This document shows, piece after piece, positions 8,406 to 16,796 of a stretch of 64,000 nt of DNA. Each line of letters begins with the position of its first letter. The first letter of the stretch is position 1. The stretch comes from Phreatobacter stygius (GTDB lineage: Bacteria; Pseudomonadota; Alphaproteobacteria; Rhizobiales; Phreatobacteraceae). The notes beneath the pieces are model-generated. The model saw only the letters and a program-made list of their open reading frames with translations. It was not told where the DNA came from and ran no database searches. The DNA is taken from the NCBI RefSeq assembly GCF_005144885.1, contig NZ_CP039690.1, positions 3,981,001 to 4,045,000 of the forward strand. The letters are read 5' to 3'. A program made the translations under genes and the position numbers.

Positions 8406-10193
8406 ATGCCACCATCGTCCCAACAGGTTGCCGAGGCGGCAGCCTTCCGCAGTTTCGCCAACGGCTATCTGCGTGAGATCGATCCCGGCATCCGGGTCCA
8501 TCACGCCTTGCCGGACGGCCCTCCCGCAGCTTGCGTGGAATGGAACCTGCGCAGGCAGCGCGCTGTGATCCGCGCCGAGATCCTGTCTCCTTCGTTGTGC
8601 GGCCCGCACGGCTTCGGTCGTCTGTGGACCCGCCATCTCCACGAACCGCGCTGGCGCCGCCTCGCGCCGATGCGGGCGATTCAGGAACTCCTCGGCGAGG
8701 CCTATGCCCGGGTGGACGCCGGCGGCGGCGACGGCGCGCGCGAGCACGAGCTGGAACTGCTGGGGCGAATTCTCGACAGCTATCGCGAGACGGCTCGCCA
8801 ACTCGATCTCGCCGCGCGGGAGACAGGCGAGGATACGAGCTTCATTGGTGCCGAGCGCTCCCTCGTTTTCGGCCATTGGCTGCACCCGACGCCCAAGAGC
8901 CGGCAGGGCCTCACTGCCTGGCAAGCGCGCGTCTACGCTCCCGAAGAGGAGGGCGCGTTCCAGCTCGCCGTGTTCGCCGTCGATGCCGGCATCGTCCGCC
9001 ACGGCTCGGCAGTGCCCCGTTCGGCGCTCGAGATCGCGCAGGAGCTCCTCGGATCCGACGCCACGCGGCTGCCGCTGCATCCCGGCGAGATCGCTCTCCC
9101 GATGCATCCGCTCCAGGCCGACGCGCTGATGCTGGAACCGCATGTCGCGGCGATGGTGGATGCGGGCCTCGTTCGGCGCCTCGGCGCGGCGGGCCCCCGC
9201 TTCACCGCCACCTCGTCACTGCGGACCGTCTATGCGCCGGACAGTCCCTGGATGGCGAAATTCTCCCTTCCCGTCACCATCACGAATTCGCTGCGCGTGA
9301 ACCGGATCGCCGAACTCGAGGCGGGCGTTGCAATGGCGCGGCTGCTCGGGCGCAGCCGCTTCGGATCGCGCCATCCGGCCTTCCGGATCCTCTTTGACCC
9401 GGCCTATCTCACACTGCGCTGTCCCGGCCGCGAGGAAAGTGGCTTTGAGACGGTGCTGCGCGAGAATCCCTTCCGCGACGGCGCCGAGCGCGGCGTCGCA
9501 ACCGTCGCGGCGCTGACCGCCGAGCCCGTTCCGGGCAGGCGTTCCCGGCTCGAGACGCTCCTGCGCCGTGTCTGCCCCGGCAATGCGGACGCGGTTTCGC
9601 GCGCCGCGCGGATATGGTTCGGCCTCTATCTCGACTGCATGCTCGAGCCGCTCGTCTCGCTTTATGACGAGTACGGCATCGCGCTCGAGGCGCATCAGCA
9701 GAACGCGCTGCTCGACGTCGCCGACGGTTGGCCGCGCCGGGGGTTCTACCGCGACAACCAGGGCTTCTACCTCTCCGAGGCCGCCCGGCCTCAGCTTCTG
9801 CGTGAGGCCCCCGAGACGGCCAACCTCGCCTCGCTCTACTTCGCGGACGGCGAGATCCGCCGCCGCCTCGCCTATTATCTCGTGGTCAACCAGATCTTCT
9901 CCGTGGTGTCTCGCATGGGCCATGACGGGCTGGTCCGGGAAGAGATCCTCATCGACGACCTGGCCCGCCGGCTGGAGGCGATGGCGGGCCGCATGACGGG
10001 CGCGGGCCGGGCCTTCGCTCGCTCGATTCTGGACGGGCCGACGATCTGCACCAAGGCCAATTTGCGCGTCCGCCTGTCGGATCGCGACGAGTTGGCCTCG
10101 GGCGACGGAACCGACAACTACATGGACATGCCGAATCCGCTCGACGTCCGGGCGCGGGCTTGCGGCGAGGCCAACCGTGCCCTTGCCTCTTGA
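8406..10193 (+). CDS. asbA: NIS siderophore synthetase, AsbA-like (IucA/IucC family)
   Basis: A 595-residue NRPS-independent siderophore synthetase, the usual length of the family (B. anthracis AsbA is about 600). Visible motifs are the paired His-Pro block HPGEIALPMHP (His225, His234), the ATP-binding loop SSLRT (270-274) with KFSLPVTITNSLR (Lys285), the active-site EAHQQN (428-433), and the C-terminal FhuF-like end with TKANLRVRL (549-557). Enzymes of this type adenylate a citrate carboxylate and condense it with an amine, spermidine in petrobactin. The AsbA rather than AsbB assignment rests on gene order. The 3' end overlaps the next gene by 17 bases. Confidence 0.88.
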   Translation: MPPSSQQVAEAAAFRSFANGYLREIDPGIRVHHALPDGPPAACVEWNLRRQRAVIRAEILSPSLCGPHGFGRLWTRHLHEPRWRRLAPMRAIQELLGEAYARVDAGGGDGAREHELELLGRILDSYRETARQLDLAARETGEDTSFIGAERSLVFGHWLHPTPKSRQGLTAWQARVYAPEEEGAFQLAVFAVDAGIVRHGSAVPRSALEIAQELLGSDATRLPLHPGEIALPMHPLQADALMLEPHVAAMVDAGLVRRLGAAGPRFTATSSLRTVYAPDSPWMAKFSLPVTITNSLRVNRIAELEAGVAMARLLGRSRFGSRHPAFRILFDPAYLTLRCPGREESGFETVLRENPFRDGAERGVATVAALTAEPVPGRRSRLETLLRRVCPGNADAVSRAARIWFGLYLDCMLEPLVSLYDEYGIALEAHQQNALLDVADGWPRRGFYRDNQGFYLSEAARPQLLREAPETANLASLYFADGEIRRRLAYYLVVNQIFSVVSRMGHDGLVREEILIDDLARRLEAMAGRMTGAGRAFARSILDGPTICTKANLRVRLSDRDELASGDGTDNYMDMPNPLDVRARACGEANRALAS

Positions 10194-13167
10194 AACCGTG
10201 CACCGGCCGGAGGAACGCGTCCTGCGGCAACTGGCGGAGGCGGCCCTCTTCGAGGGCATGGCCGATCTCGACGCCGCGTGCGCAGATGGTCCCGGGCCGT
10301 TGGAATGGCGCATCGGGACGCGCCGCTTCCGTGCCACCGGTGCGACTGGTCCCTTCGGCCGCCTCCGCCTCGAACCTTCGACGATCGAGATGGCGGAGCC
10401 GGACGGATCCTGGCGCGCCGCCGATCTCACCGGCTTCGCGAAGGCCCTTCCCGCCACGCCGGAGCGCAGGGCGCAATTGCTGGCGGAGCTCCGGCAGACG
10501 GTCGAACTCTGCCGTTGGAACGCGAAGACCCTTGTTCCGCCGGACCGCCGCGCTCTTCCCTTTGCCCAGCTCGACTCCGCGCTCTGGGAAGGCCATCCCT
10601 ACCATCCCTGTTTCAAGGCGCGTACCGGCTTCAGCCTGGCGGATCACCGCCGCTATGGGCCGGAATGCGCCAAGCCGTTTCGGCTGCAATGGCTGGCCGT
10701 CCGCCGGGACGCGATCTCGGTCTCGCTGCCGAGCGGCGAGGTCGAATTCTGGCGGGCGGAGCTCGGCGAGGAACGGGACCTCCTGGCGCGCCGCCTCGGC
10801 GAAGCAGGCCTTTCCTTCGAGACCCACGCTCTCCTGCCCGTCCATCCCTGGCAGATGCAGCGTCTCCGGGAGGGGCCGCTGCGGCCCTGGCTGGCCGAGC
10901 GTCGTGCCGTCGCGCTCGGCGCCGCCGGCGCGCGCTACTTTGCCAGCCAGTCCCTGCGCACGCTGCACAATCTCGATGACCCGCACGCCAGCAGCGTGAA
11001 GCTCGCCATGAGCCTCGTCAGCACGTCGAGCCTGCGAAACCTCGACCCGCATTTCGTGCTGACGGGGCCGGCGCTTTCGGAATGGCTGGCGGGGCTTGTC
11101 GCGGGCGACCCGCTGTTGCGCGGCCGCTGCCGGATGGACATCCTGCGTGAATATGCGTCCGCGCTCGTCGACCCTGCCGGGCCGCTGGCGGGACAACTCG
11201 GCGCGCTCTGGCGCGAGGCGCCGAGACTGGCCCCGGGCGAGGCTGCGGTCCCCTTCAACGCGCTGATGATGCGGGAGGCGGACGGCGCAGCCTTCGTCTC
11301 CCCCTGGCTCACGCGCCACGGGCTCCAGGCCTGGCTCGACCGCCTCGTGGAGGTCGCGGTGCTGCCGGTCTGGCACCTCCTGGTGGCCCATGGCGTCGCT
11401 CTCGAGGCGCATGGCCAGAACATGATCCTCGTCCATCGCGGCGGATGGCCGGAGCGGGTGATCCTCCGCGACTTCCACGAAAGTGCCGAATACGCGCCGG
11501 ACTTCGTATCCGACCCCGCGCGGGTGCCGGATTTCGCCGCCATCGACCCCGCCCATGGCGGCCCGGTGGACGATCGTTTCCACGCCATGCGTTCGGCCTC
11601 CGTGTTGGCCGAGCTGGTGACCGACAGCCTGTTCGTCTTCAGCCTTTCCGAGACCACCCACCTCCTGCATCGGCTGCATGGGCTGGACGAGACGGACTTC
11701 TGGCGCCGGCTCGGCCGCCGCCTGCTGCGCCATGCGACGGAGCACGGCCTGGAAAACCGGCTGGCCCGGCTTCGCATCGATGCGCCTCAACTGCGGGTCG
11801 AGGCGCTTCTGTCGCGAAAGCTCGGACTGGACGAGGCGCGGTGCAGCCGCCTCGTGGCCAACGCCTTCCTTCCCCCTGAACAGCCTTCGGGAGACGTCAT
11901 GATCGAGATCGACGAGCAGATGATGACTGCGGCGGAGATGGATGCCGCCATCCGGCGTGTCGGGACGCGAGCTCGCCTGCAGGGCGGCAGAGGCGAGCGC
12001 GTCGCCGCGCGCTTGCGCGACACCACTGAATGCCTTGCCTTCATTCTCGCGGCGCGCCAGCTCGGCGTGACGCTCCTGCCGATCCATCCGGCGCTGCCCG
12101 ATGATGGCGCGCGACGGCTCGCCGAGCGCGCCGGCTGCCACCGTCTGTTCCTGGACGATCTTGACGGCGAGATCCTGACGGGAGCCGCCCCTCCGGTTCC
12201 CGGTGAAGGGCAGCTGCTCCAGATGAGCTCCGGCACCACGGGCGATCCCAAATGCATCGCGCGCAATTGGAGCGCCGTGGAACGCGAGGTCGAAAGCTAT
12301 GTCTCGGCCTTCACCGAGCCGGAGGGGATGACGCCCGTCATAGCCTGCCCGATCACCCATTCCTACGGGCTGATCTGCGGGCTGTTCGTCGGCCTGCGTC
12401 GCAGCCAGCCGCCGGTGGTGCTGGACCACACCAATCCGAAATATTTGCTCCGGCGCCTGCGCGAGATCGATCGTCCGCTGCTCTATACCTCGCCGGCCAT
12501 GCTGCACACGCTCGCCCGGCTGCTCCCCGAAGGCGAGCGCATGCACGCCGCGATGACCTCCGGCACACTCCTGCCCGGACCCTGGTTCGACGCCATCCGC
12601 AGCCGCGTCGTCCACTTCTTCCAGCAATATGGCTGCTCGGAGGTCGGCTGCATCGCGGTGAACCCGGACCTGCGTCAGCCCGACGCCATTGGCCGTTCCC
12701 TGCCTCACCATCGCGTCCTGGCCGGGGAGAGCGCCGAACGGCCGGCCGAAATCGTCGTCGAGAGTGAAGCCGGGCAGGTTCGTACGGCCGATCTCGGCTA
12801 TGCGCGCCCCGACGGCATGCTGATCTTCGTCTCGCGCATGGACGACACGATCAACGTGTCGGGCCTCAACGTCTATCCCGGCGAGGTGGAGGACGTCGTG
12901 ATGGCGATGCCCGGCGTCACCGACGCCGTGGCCTTCGCCCGGTCCGATCCCTTCGCGGGCGAGCGGGTGACGCTCCTGTTCAGCGCCGAGGCGCCGGTGC
13001 CGCCGCGCGCGCTGCAGGATTGGTGCCGCCGCTGGCTCGCCGGTCATCAGGTGCCCGGCGAGGCGGTGCAGGTGAGGGCGATCCCGCGCCAGGCCAACGG
13101 CAAGATCTCACGCCGCGAGGTCGCCGAGCGTTATCGCAACGGATTGCTGGCGGAGGTCGTGGCATGA
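10177..13167 (+). CDS. Fused NIS synthetase (AsbB-like) and aryl-AMP ligase (AsbC-like)
   Basis: A continuous 996-residue frame starting at GTG 10177. Residues 1-574 are a second IucA/IucC synthetase: HPWQ (223-226), SLRT (259-262), Lys275, EAHGQN (410-415). Residues about 575-996 are an ANL-superfamily ligase: the phosphate-binding loop SSGTTGDPK (684-692), a GCSEVG motif (819-824), SGLNVYPGE (895-903) and the C-terminal catalytic Lys in NGKIS (Lys976). In petrobactin synthesis these steps are separate proteins: AsbB joins a second polyamine arm to citrate, AsbC activates 3,4-dihydroxybenzoate. The second part has its own Met575 with a ribosome-binding site and gives 422 residues, close to free AsbC (about 412). 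The next gene starts in an ATGA overlap. Confidence 0.87.
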   Translation: MPLPLETVHRPEERVLRQLAEAALFEGMADLDAACADGPGPLEWRIGTRRFRATGATGPFGRLRLEPSTIEMAEPDGSWRAADLTGFAKALPATPERRAQLLAELRQTVELCRWNAKTLVPPDRRALPFAQLDSALWEGHPYHPCFKARTGFSLADHRRYGPECAKPFRLQWLAVRRDAISVSLPSGEVEFWRAELGEERDLLARRLGEAGLSFETHALLPVHPWQMQRLREGPLRPWLAERRAVALGAAGARYFASQSLRTLHNLDDPHASSVKLAMSLVSTSSLRNLDPHFVLTGPALSEWLAGLVAGDPLLRGRCRMDILREYASALVDPAGPLAGQLGALWREAPRLAPGEAAVPFNALMMREADGAAFVSPWLTRHGLQAWLDRLVEVAVLPVWHLLVAHGVALEAHGQNMILVHRGGWPERVILRDFHESAEYAPDFVSDPARVPDFAAIDPAHGGPVDDRFHAMRSASVLAELVTDSLFVFSLSETTHLLHRLHGLDETDFWRRLGRRLLRHATEHGLENRLARLRIDAPQLRVEALLSRKLGLDEARCSRLVANAFLPPEQPSGDVMIEIDEQMMTAAEMDAAIRRVGTRARLQGGRGERVAARLRDTTECLAFILAARQLGVTLLPIHPALPDDGARRLAERAGCHRLFLDDLDGEILTGAAPPVPGEGQLLQMSSGTTGDPKCIARNWSAVEREVESYVSAFTEPEGMTPVIACPITHSYGLICGLFVGLRRSQPPVVLDHTNPKYLLRRLREIDRPLLYTSPAMLHTLARLLPEGERMHAAMTSGTLLPGPWFDAIRSRVVHFFQQYGCSEVGCIAVNPDLRQPDAIGRSLPHHRVLAGESAERPAEIVVESEAGQVRTADLGYARPDGMLIFVSRMDDTINVSGLNVYPGEVEDVVMAMPGVTDAVAFARSDPFAGERVTLLFSAEAPVPPRALQDWCRRWLAGHQVPGEAVQVRAIPRQANGKISRREVAERYRNGLLAEVVA
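11889..11901 (+). promoter_or_regulatory. Internal ribosome-binding site and start at the AsbB/AsbC fusion point
   Basis: GGGAGA at 11889-11894 lies 4 bases before ATG 11899, which is codon 575 of the fused gene and exactly where an independent AsbC-like protein would begin. Either the fusion arose by loss of an upstream stop while the old start survived, or a free ligase is still made by internal initiation. Confidence 0.5.
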
Positions 13168-14480
13168 CCCGCGAGGGCATCATCGAGGCCGTCGGCACTG
13201 TCCTGCGCGAGGAGATGCGTCATCCCCATCTCGACCTCTTCGGCCCGCAGGCACGACTGAACGAGGACCTCTACATCGATTCCGTCCAGCTCCTTCAGCT
13301 GATCCTGGCGCTGGAGATGAACCTTGGTCTGCCCGTATCGGAAGAGGCGTTCAGCCGCCAGGATCTTTCCACCGTCGCCGATCTCGCGGCGATCCTCGCG
13401 CCGGACGCAGAACGGGAGCAGCCGGCGGCCGAGGCCACCGGGCCCGAGACGCCGTCGGAAGGCGTCCATGGCGAAATGCCCTACGATCTGAAGATCCATT
13501 GCTTCGTCAGCTGCGTCTGCGCCGGGCTGAAGACGCGCGGCATAGACCATCGCCCCTTCTACTTCCTGATCTGGGATGCCGAGTTTGCGATCACCGACGG
13601 ATTCCGGCTCGCCTACCACTCGGACGCCATGGACCACGAGTCGTTCCGCTACTGGTTCGAGCGGCTCTACGGCGTGCCGCTTTCGGCCTGGTACGACCAT
13701 TCCCGCTCCAAGGACGAGAACGTCGCAACCCTCCTCGAAATCCTCGAGCGCCGCACGCCGGACGAATGCGTGATGGTGATGCTCGACATGTTCCATCTGC
13801 CGGAGCGCGAGAACAAGTTTAACCAGAACCCTTTCCCGCACTATCTGTTGCTGGAACTCACCGAAGATCCCGCCGTCTGGCAGGTGCTCGACCCCGACTT
13901 CCGTTGGGAAGGTTTGATCGAGCGCGACAAGCTGCTGAACGCGATCCGCCAGCCCAGCGTCGCCGGCGGCTACCGGTTCGATCCCTCGATCGCCCATGCG
14001 CCTGTTGACGCGGATCTCGCCGCCTTCTTCACGGCCTGTTTCCGCCCCAACGCCAATCCCCTGATCGATGCGGCGCGTGCCATCGTCACGGCCCATGCCG
14101 AGGGACAGGGCGGCCTTGCCCTTGGCGATGTCGGCGAGGCGCTGCGCGAACTGCCTGTCATCACCATTCGCAAATGGGCCTACGAGCACGGCTTCGCCTT
14201 CTTCTGGCGGGCCCTGCGCTGGCCGGATAGCGAATTTCAACGCATCTGCGACGAGATCGAGATGCTGGTGAACGGCCTGACGGCCTTGCACTACGCCATC
14301 TTGAAGCTCGCCAAGACCGGGGATGCGGCACTGGTCGCTCCGGTTCTCAAGAAGCTCGACGAGCTCGACGCGGCGGAGTTCTCGATCAAGCGGCAGCTCG
14401 CCGCAGCCTTCGAGGCCTGGCGAACCATGAGCCCGAGCCTCCGCCAAGCGGGGCGCGCCCACGAAAGGCTCTCCGCATGA
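13164..14480 (+). CDS. Fused aryl carrier protein (AsbD-like) and AsbE-like transferase
   Basis: A 438-residue protein starting in an ATGA overlap with the ligase. Residues 1-85 form a phosphopantetheine carrier domain with the attachment site IDSVQLLQLI (Ser40). After a Pro/Glu-rich linker (about 88-104), residues 105-438 match the petrobactin AsbE type (DUF6005) by my recognition: DLKIHCFVSCVCAGLK, RGIDHRPFYFLIWDAEFAI and a DMFHLPERENKFNQNPFPHY block. Free AsbD is about 91 and AsbE about 327 residues, so both parts look full length. Known role: AsbD is loaded with 3,4-dihydroxybenzoyl by AsbC, and AsbE transfers it to a spermidine amine. An internal Met105 marks the likely old AsbE start. 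Confidence 0.83.
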   Translation: MTREGIIEAVGTVLREEMRHPHLDLFGPQARLNEDLYIDSVQLLQLILALEMNLGLPVSEEAFSRQDLSTVADLAAILAPDAEREQPAAEATGPETPSEGVHGEMPYDLKIHCFVSCVCAGLKTRGIDHRPFYFLIWDAEFAITDGFRLAYHSDAMDHESFRYWFERLYGVPLSAWYDHSRSKDENVATLLEILERRTPDECVMVMLDMFHLPERENKFNQNPFPHYLLLELTEDPAVWQVLDPDFRWEGLIERDKLLNAIRQPSVAGGYRFDPSIAHAPVDADLAAFFTACFRPNANPLIDAARAIVTAHAEGQGGLALGDVGEALRELPVITIRKWAYEHGFAFFWRALRWPDSEFQRICDEIEMLVNGLTALHYAILKLAKTGDAALVAPVLKKLDELDAAEFSIKRQLAAAFEAWRTMSPSLRQAGRAHERLSA

Positions 14481-15319
14481 GAATCTCGCTCTGCACCATC
14501 AGCTTCCGGCATCACCTCCTGTCGATCGGCGAGATCGCGCGGTTCGCCCGCGGCAGTGGCTTCGACGGCATCGAGCTCTGGGGCGTCCACGCGCGCAATC
14601 TCAGCGGCGGCTATCACGCCGAGTGGCTCGCCGCCCATGGCCTGCGCGTGCCCATGCTGAGCGACTACCTGCCGCTGGACGCGCCGCGCGATAGCCTGAC
14701 CGAGCGCATGGCGGACTTCTGCCGGCTGGCGCGCAACTGGCGGGCTCCGCGGCTGCGCACTTTCGCCGGCACGAAGGGGAGTGCCGTGACCTCGCCCGAG
14801 GAGCGCGCGCATGTCGTGAGCGGCCTGCGGATGGCGGCCGGCTATCTCGCCAACCACGGCCTGCGGCTCCTGGTGGAGACGCATCCCGGCACCCTGGCCG
14901 ACAACACCGCTTCGCTCCTGCGCCTGCTCGAAGAGGTCGACCACCCGGCCCTCAAGGTCAACTTCGACGCGCTCCATGTCTGGGAAGGCGGCGACGATCT
15001 GCTGGCCGCCCATGACCGCCTCGCTGATCATATCGACTACTATCACCTCAAGAACGTGCGGGATCGGTCCGACCTCGCCGTCTTCGAGCCCGCCAACGTC
15101 TATGCCGCGTCCGGGCGGCGCGACGGCATGACGAGCCTGCTCGAGGGCACGCTCGACTATGGTCCGTTCCTGGAGAGCCTGCGTCCGAATGCCGAGGCCT
15201 CACTCGAATGGTTCGGCGATGCCTGCTTCTCCATCCTGCCGGCCGACCTGTCCAAGGTCCGCAACATCGCCGCCAAACGCCACGACGATATGGCCTTCCG
15301 CATCGGTGTCGCGGGGTGA
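14477..15319 (+). CDS. asbF: 3-dehydroshikimate dehydratase, AsbF-like
   Basis: A 280-residue sugar-phosphate isomerase-type TIM barrel, the same length as B. anthracis AsbF. It starts in an ATGA overlap with the AsbDE gene. The candidate metal ligands are Glu134 (VETHPG), Asp164 (NFDALH), His190 (YYHLKN) and Glu244 (LEWFGD), with spacing close to that of AsbF. AsbF converts 3-dehydroshikimate to 3,4-dihydroxybenzoate, the catechol of petrobactin. The same activity also feeds protocatechuate catabolism (QuiC type), but the operon position directly behind AsbD/E argues for siderophore synthesis. Confidence 0.88.
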   Translation: MRISLCTISFRHHLLSIGEIARFARGSGFDGIELWGVHARNLSGGYHAEWLAAHGLRVPMLSDYLPLDAPRDSLTERMADFCRLARNWRAPRLRTFAGTKGSAVTSPEERAHVVSGLRMAAGYLANHGLRLLVETHPGTLADNTASLLRLLEEVDHPALKVNFDALHVWEGGDDLLAAHDRLADHIDYYHLKNVRDRSDLAVFEPANVYAASGRRDGMTSLLEGTLDYGPFLESLRPNAEASLEWFGDACFSILPADLSKVRNIAAKRHDDMAFRIGVAG

Positions 15320-15396
15320 CCAGGTGTTGTCGGGGCCCGCGGACGCGGACTGCCGTTCATGTCGGGAATCGTCTCACGATAACTGAGGAAGCTTTC

Positions 15397-15675
15397 ATGC
15401 TCCAAAGCCGCGCTGTGATCAGCACCCCCAATGCCAGCCGCATCCTTCAACAGCTATGCAAGCACTGGGCACATAAATTCGAGACCGGATTCACGACAAC
15501 GGCCGGCCGGATCATGCTGCCCCTCGGCGAAACGCGGCTCGCCGCCGACGCCGAGGCCTTGACGATCGACCTGGCGGCCGAGGACGCCGACAAGCTTTCC
15601 GGTCTGCGCGATGTCGTCACGCGCCATGTCGAGCGCTTCGCGTTTCGCGAAACGCTCGATTTCGTGTGGTCCTAG
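15397..15675 (+). CDS. DUF2218 family protein
   Basis: A 92-residue soluble protein starting at ATG 15397 with a GAGGAA ribosome-binding site. It carries the DUF2218 signature: an N-terminal QLCKHWAHKF block and a C-terminal DVVTRHVERFAFRETLDFVW block. The biochemical function is unknown; members often sit in iron or siderophore loci, and this one follows AsbF after 77 bases on the same strand, so it is probably part of the operon. It has no signal peptide and no metal motif beyond scattered His residues. Confidence 0.75.
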   Translation: MLQSRAVISTPNASRILQQLCKHWAHKFETGFTTTAGRIMLPLGETRLAADAEALTIDLAAEDADKLSGLRDVVTRHVERFAFRETLDFVWS

Positions 15676-15769
15676 GCAGAATTCCGCCTGGAGTATGCCG
15701 CCGTGCCGAACGGCGAGGCGCGTTGCTCTCGCGAAGCGAAAACGTCTGCAATGAAATCTGGGGAATGAA

Positions 15770-16270
15770 ATGGATCTGAAGATTCGGGCCATGCGCGCCG
15801 AGGATGCGCCGGAGCTATTCGAAATCTACAATCAGCCGGCTTTCCGCTCCGGAACGCTCGCGCTGCCTTACGAATCGTTCGAAGCGGTCAAGAAATGGTC
15901 GGAGCCCCGGTCTCCGCGTGACCTGCATCTTTCGGCAGAATTGAACAGTCGGGTTGTGGGTGCGGCGGCCCTGCGCCCCTTTTACGGACGGCGTGCGCAC
16001 GCCGCCGAATTTTGGATCGCCGTGCACGAAGATTTTGCGGGAAATGGCATAGGGTCTCGCCTGCTCGCCGCCATCATCGATACTTCGGACAATTGGTTGA
16101 ATATACACCGAATTGAGATGACCGTATTTACCGACAACGAAAGAGCCATTGCTCTCTACAAAAAATTCGGGTTTGAAATCGAGGGTACGCACAAGGCCGC
16201 GACATTTCGAAATGGCGTTTTTGCCGACGCCTACTGCATGGCGCGCTTGCGGCCGTCGAACCAGCCTTGA
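15770..16270 (+). CDS. GNAT family N-acetyltransferase
   Basis: A 166-residue acetyltransferase. The acetyl-CoA loop is in VHEDFAGNGIGSRLLAAII (residues about 83-101; the R/Q-x-x-G-x-G/A motif is represented by FAGNGIG), and the C-terminal half has the standard NERAIALYKKFGFEIEGTHK block of RimJ/RimL-like and PhnO-like enzymes. The acceptor is unknown. Being the last gene of the iron locus it may modify the siderophore or a precursor, but an unrelated amine is as likely. The second half of the gene is visibly AT-richer than its neighbours, hinting at separate acquisition. Confidence 0.8.
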   Translation: MDLKIRAMRAEDAPELFEIYNQPAFRSGTLALPYESFEAVKKWSEPRSPRDLHLSAELNSRVVGAAALRPFYGRRAHAAEFWIAVHEDFAGNGIGSRLLAAIIDTSDNWLNIHRIEMTVFTDNERAIALYKKFGFEIEGTHKAATFRNGVFADAYCMARLRPSNQP

Positions 16271-16796
16271 GAGATCTGTCGCGTAGCGACATGGCTTCCC
16301 CGGACAGGGACCGGCGACCTCACGCCGCCAGTGCCAGGCGGGCGGGCTTCAGGACTGAAAACGACATCGAGCAAAAACTCCGCGCCTCACGTTCCCAGTG
16401 CTGACGGAACACGGTGACAGCCAAGGCGGGCAGGGTGAGTTTCGACCGGATTTGGCTACGCCCGTTGGCGTTGGCTGCGCTGACGGCGAGGCGAAATCCG
16501 GCAGAAACCTCAAAGGCCGTCCTGAAGGCCGGCTGAGGCGAGCAATCGTCTCGCGCCGGCTGGTCGCAGCGACGCACGCCACACTGGGGATGGTCCGTGG
16601 CGCCACCTTGACGCGTCAGGGAAGAACTGTTTTGTATCGAGCTTCAATACGATCGTTTTATTTCTTGAGGGGTGGAAATTGGAGTACCGGATTTCGGTCC
16701 CGCCTCGTGCAATACGAGGGGGAGACCGGCGCCAGCCCCCCTTGCTGCCGAAAATCTGCACATGACACTGTGCGCGCCCTATCCGTGGAGTTGCTG
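16271..16796. other. Intergenic region with a signal-peptide gene remnant
   Basis: There is no intact gene. On the minus strand at 16320-16367 lies a 15-codon remnant of a signal-peptide gene related to the one at the left edge of the window, and the DNA upstream of it (to about 16540) shares short blocks with the corresponding DNA at 229-400. The right part (about 16560-16796) leads to the amidohydrolase start, which has a GGAG ribosome-binding site at 16787-16790. Confidence 0.5.
16320..16367 (-). pseudogene. Remnant of small secreted protein gene
   Basis: From ATG 16367 the frame reads MSFSVLKPARLALAA and then stops. It lines up with MSFFPLMPARFALAV of the gene at 1-228, and 29 bases around the start (16339-16367, against 200-228) match with only five mismatches. 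It looks like the promoter-proximal end of a second copy whose coding part was lost or cut by a stop codon. Confidence 0.55.

Noticed and set aside
10177-13167. Fusion as a frameshift or misassembly artefact
   Set aside because: Both parts are in one continuous frame with full-length domains and normal codon use; an artefact would need a lost stop codon rather than a frameshift. Resequencing could still test a single-base stop loss.
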